Below, in pieces: positions 62,438 through 64,000 of a stretch of 64,000 bases of DNA; the stretch's first letter is position 1, and every line of letters begins with the position of its first letter. Origin of the DNA: Ruminococcus flavefaciens. GTDB lineage: Bacteria > Bacillota > Clostridia > Oscillospirales > Ruminococcaceae. Position numbers and translations under genes: made by a program. Under the pieces are notes generated by a model. That model saw only the letters and a list, made by a program, of their open reading frames with translations. It was not told the origin of the DNA and did not search any database. The DNA lies in the NCBI RefSeq assembly GCF_900143025.1, contig NZ_FRCT01000010.1:1-64000 (forward strand), in the 5' to 3' direction.

Positions 62438-63604
62438 TTATTTTATGTATATGTCTTTGGACACGGATATACTGCCTTCCAGCTGGTATTTTACATTCAG
62501 GGTAAGGGTATCATCTGTTTTTACGGGAGTGATTTCCCGCGAGAGTATACGGGTATCTTTATCGAGAAAGTTGTTTTCGTAGAGGTAAACTCTTTCCATG
62601 AGTCGCTGTGACAGCTCTTCCTCGGTGAAGCTGTATTCAGTCGGCGACAGCTCTGTGATATCGGTTCTGTCTATACCTAAAGGGAGCTTTTTTCCGAAGA
62701 GCTCAAGGCTTTTACGGGATTTTTTGGAGCTGCTGTGCTCATAGTCGTTATGACCGAAGGAAAGAGGTATACCAAGGCTGAAAAGCCGCAGTCTGCGAAG
62801 CTTTTTCCTTTTACCTGTGGGGAGAAGCTCTTTTGAGACAAAGGGGGCGGAAAAGCTTATATTTTCCTCGTATGTGCCGCGGATATCGCCCATAGCGTGA
62901 TAAATAAAGGACTTGCCGTTGTCTCCGTCGGAGACTCCGCTGATAAGCAGAGTGCCTTTTGGGACGTAGTCACCGACTATGTGTTTTAGCTCGCCGCACT
63001 GTACAAGCACAGAGGATATGACTGCGTCACGGCTTGCCACGATATTGCAGGGGACGCGTTCAAGAGCCATATCGGGCTTGGGAACAGCTTCACGTATCTG
63101 CACTACGATACGGCTGCCTGTATGTCTCATACCTGCCCATGCAATGCCGTCAACCATAGTTTTGAGGCGGTTCTGGCAGTCACGCAGGTCAAGGCGGTAA
63201 AGGGGAGTGCCTGCTTTTACGTCAAGCTCTGCAAGGGCGGCGCGTATCACCTCGTCACTTATGGAGGTATTTCCTTCTATTTCGATGGTAACTACGGTTC
63301 GGGAGAAGTAAAGCACTGCTGCGGCTGCAAGTACGAGTCCTATAATAAGACCTGCCCGATTGCGGAAACGGTGAAGCCTTGCGGAAATGCTGTCGTATTC
63401 TGCGGTTTTCAGTTCTACAGCACATTTTTCTGCAAGTGAGCGTATTTTCTTCATATCCTTGCGGAAAACATCACCGCGGAACACCTCGCCGCGGCAGTAC
63501 TGCTCCCTGCATTCGATGCGGCTTTCGTGCATAAGATTTATGAATTTATAGAGCTTCTTTCCCTGTGCGTTTATCCTCACTAAGCCTCTTATTTTCAGAC
63601 TCAT
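62438..63604 (-). CDS. yqfD: Sporulation protein YqfD
   Basis: A 388-residue YqfD-family protein: cytoplasmic N-terminal region (about 1-85), one helix (about 88-105, GLIIGLVLAAAAVLYFS), and an exported region beginning VTIEIEGNTSISDEVIRAAL that is FtsQ/POTRA-like. In Bacillus the protein acts in forespore engulfment under sigma-E. It overlaps the yqfC gene by 59 bases. The usual downstream phoH and ybeY genes are absent here. Confidence 0.9.
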   Translation of the reverse strand: MSLKIRGLVRINAQGKKLYKFINLMHESRIECREQYCRGEVFRGDVFRKDMKKIRSLAEKCAVELKTAEYDSISARLHRFRNRAGLIIGLVLAAAAVLYFSRTVVTIEIEGNTSISDEVIRAALAELDVKAGTPLYRLDLRDCQNRLKTMVDGIAWAGMRHTGSRIVVQIREAVPKPDMALERVPCNIVASRDAVISSVLVQCGELKHIVGDYVPKGTLLISGVSDGDNGKSFIYHAMGDIRGTYEENISFSAPFVSKELLPTGKRKKLRRLRLFSLGIPLSFGHNDYEHSSSKKSRKSLELFGKKLPLGIDRTDITELSPTEYSFTEEELSQRLMERVYLYENNFLDKDTRILSREITPVKTDDTLTLNVKYQLEGSISVSKDIYIK

Positions 63605-63863
63605 TGTGCTTGCTCCTTTCTGCGAATTCTATTTTTTCGATATATCCGCGGATAACAAGTCCTCCTGTGCGGAAGTCGAAGGCTCTGAGACCGTTTCCGT
63701 GTATACTTATATATAATCTGCCTGAGACCAGCCGCATATAGACCTCGTTGTATTCCTCTATCCTGCGGCAGTTGTCTATTATCAGCTCCTTGTTGTCGGA
63801 AATGTGTATACCCGAGTTGAGATACAGAGTATCACGGGTAAGCTCCGCAAGCCAGTCAAACAT
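63546..63863 (-). CDS. yqfC: Sporulation protein YqfC (YabP family)
   Basis: About 105 residues, YabP/YqfC family. The conserved body is YLNSGIHISDNKELIIDNCR, then YISIHGNGLRAFDFRTGGLV and IRGYIEKIEF. The charged C-terminal tail overlaps the start of yqfD by 59 bases, longer than the usual short overlap. ATG 63863 (MFDWLAELTRD) is chosen for CAGGAG eight bases upstream; ATG 63890 and TTG 63896 lack a ribosome binding site. Confidence 0.85.
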   Translation of the reverse strand: MFDWLAELTRDTLYLNSGIHISDNKELIIDNCRRIEEYNEVYMRLVSGRLYISIHGNGLRAFDFRTGGLVIRGYIEKIEFAERSKHNESENKRLSEDKRTGKEAL

Positions 63864-63921
63864 AAGCGTCACTCCTGTATATTTTTTCATTTCCAATAAT
63901 ATGATTAATGGGGTGATGATT

Positions 63922-64000
63922 ATGAGGAAATTTGCTGAAAAAGCTTTTGAGCTTGCGAAGCTTGGCTTGCTTGGGACGGCGGTTTTATTCTGTACAGTTG
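63922..64000 (+). CDS. Unidentified gene, 5' end only
   Basis: The frame from ATG 63922 is open to the window edge (26 codons, MRKFAEKAFELAKLGLLGTA then VLFCTV), with a hydrophobic stretch beginning near residue 12. In-frame GTG 63913 and ATG 63916 are alternative starts. It is divergent from yqfC with only about 60 bases between. Too short to identify. Confidence 0.5.
   Translation, partial: MRKFAEKAFELAKLGLLGTAVLFCTV

Overview
The window reads as a chromosomal segment of a cellulolytic Ruminococcus-like member of the Clostridia (Oscillospiraceae). The evidence is a GH9-CBM3c endoglucanase with a Thr-rich linker and a Ruminococcus-style dockerin, a Firmicutes-type S10-spc-alpha ribosomal superoperon, the sporulation genes yqfC and yqfD, and strong AT-rich sigma-A promoters (TTGACA-17-TATAAT). 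The dockerin argues for an R. flavefaciens or R. champanellensis type rather than R. albus. This assignment is inference; no rRNA is present.

Layout. 1-1816: right part of an IS21-family element (istB partial, istA, terminal repeats). 1885-3616: a serine recombinase and a lipoprotein gene broken by three homopolymer frameshifts. 3724-4410: a protein-poor RNA region with two fully overlapping convergent small transcripts, then an approximately 340-nt highly structured RNA candidate, next to tRNA-His, tRNA-Arg and tRNA-Gly. 5140-12746: an ABC sugar-type operon (two permeases, a HlyD-like adaptor, a two-TM MacB-like protein, a large solute-binding lipoprotein) behind a promoter with a palindromic operator. 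12923-18011: DUF2752 protein, polysaccharide flippase, deoD, and a NatAB-like ABC exporter on the minus strand. 18308-30758: a 12-kb operon with a giant secreted solute-binding protein, four permeases, an NHL/TPR protein, a Yip1 protein and a DUF5696 protein. 30987-34210: membrane glycerophosphodiesterase and acyltransferase.

34331-50357: ribosomal superoperon rpsJ to rplQ with secY, adk, map, a KOW protein, infA and rpoA. Its promoter is separated from rpsJ by a leader containing a complete intrinsic terminator. 50403-51446: yajC and a TIGR04086 membrane protein whose ribosome binding site lies inside a terminator stem. 51440-55325 (minus): response regulator, histidine kinase and HtrA-like protease, a CssRS-HtrA-type envelope stress operon. 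55397-57682 (minus): two Tim44-like zinc-ribbon paralogues and a Spo0A-like regulator with a degenerate receiver. 58244-60844: the cellulosomal GH9 gene. 61006-64000: PspA with a 57-aa membrane protein, an orphan Phd/YefM-like protein, yqfD, yqfC, and the start of another gene.

Two themes recur. First, three pairs of MalFG-type permeases occur without any import ATPase, implying a shared MsmX-like ATPase encoded elsewhere; both clusters combine solute-binding domains with propeller-like repeats and extra envelope proteins of unknown role. Second, intergenic gaps at about 14.9, 21.4, 23.4, 57.7 and 60.9 kb carry related short hairpin repeats, including a 124-bp tandem repeat.
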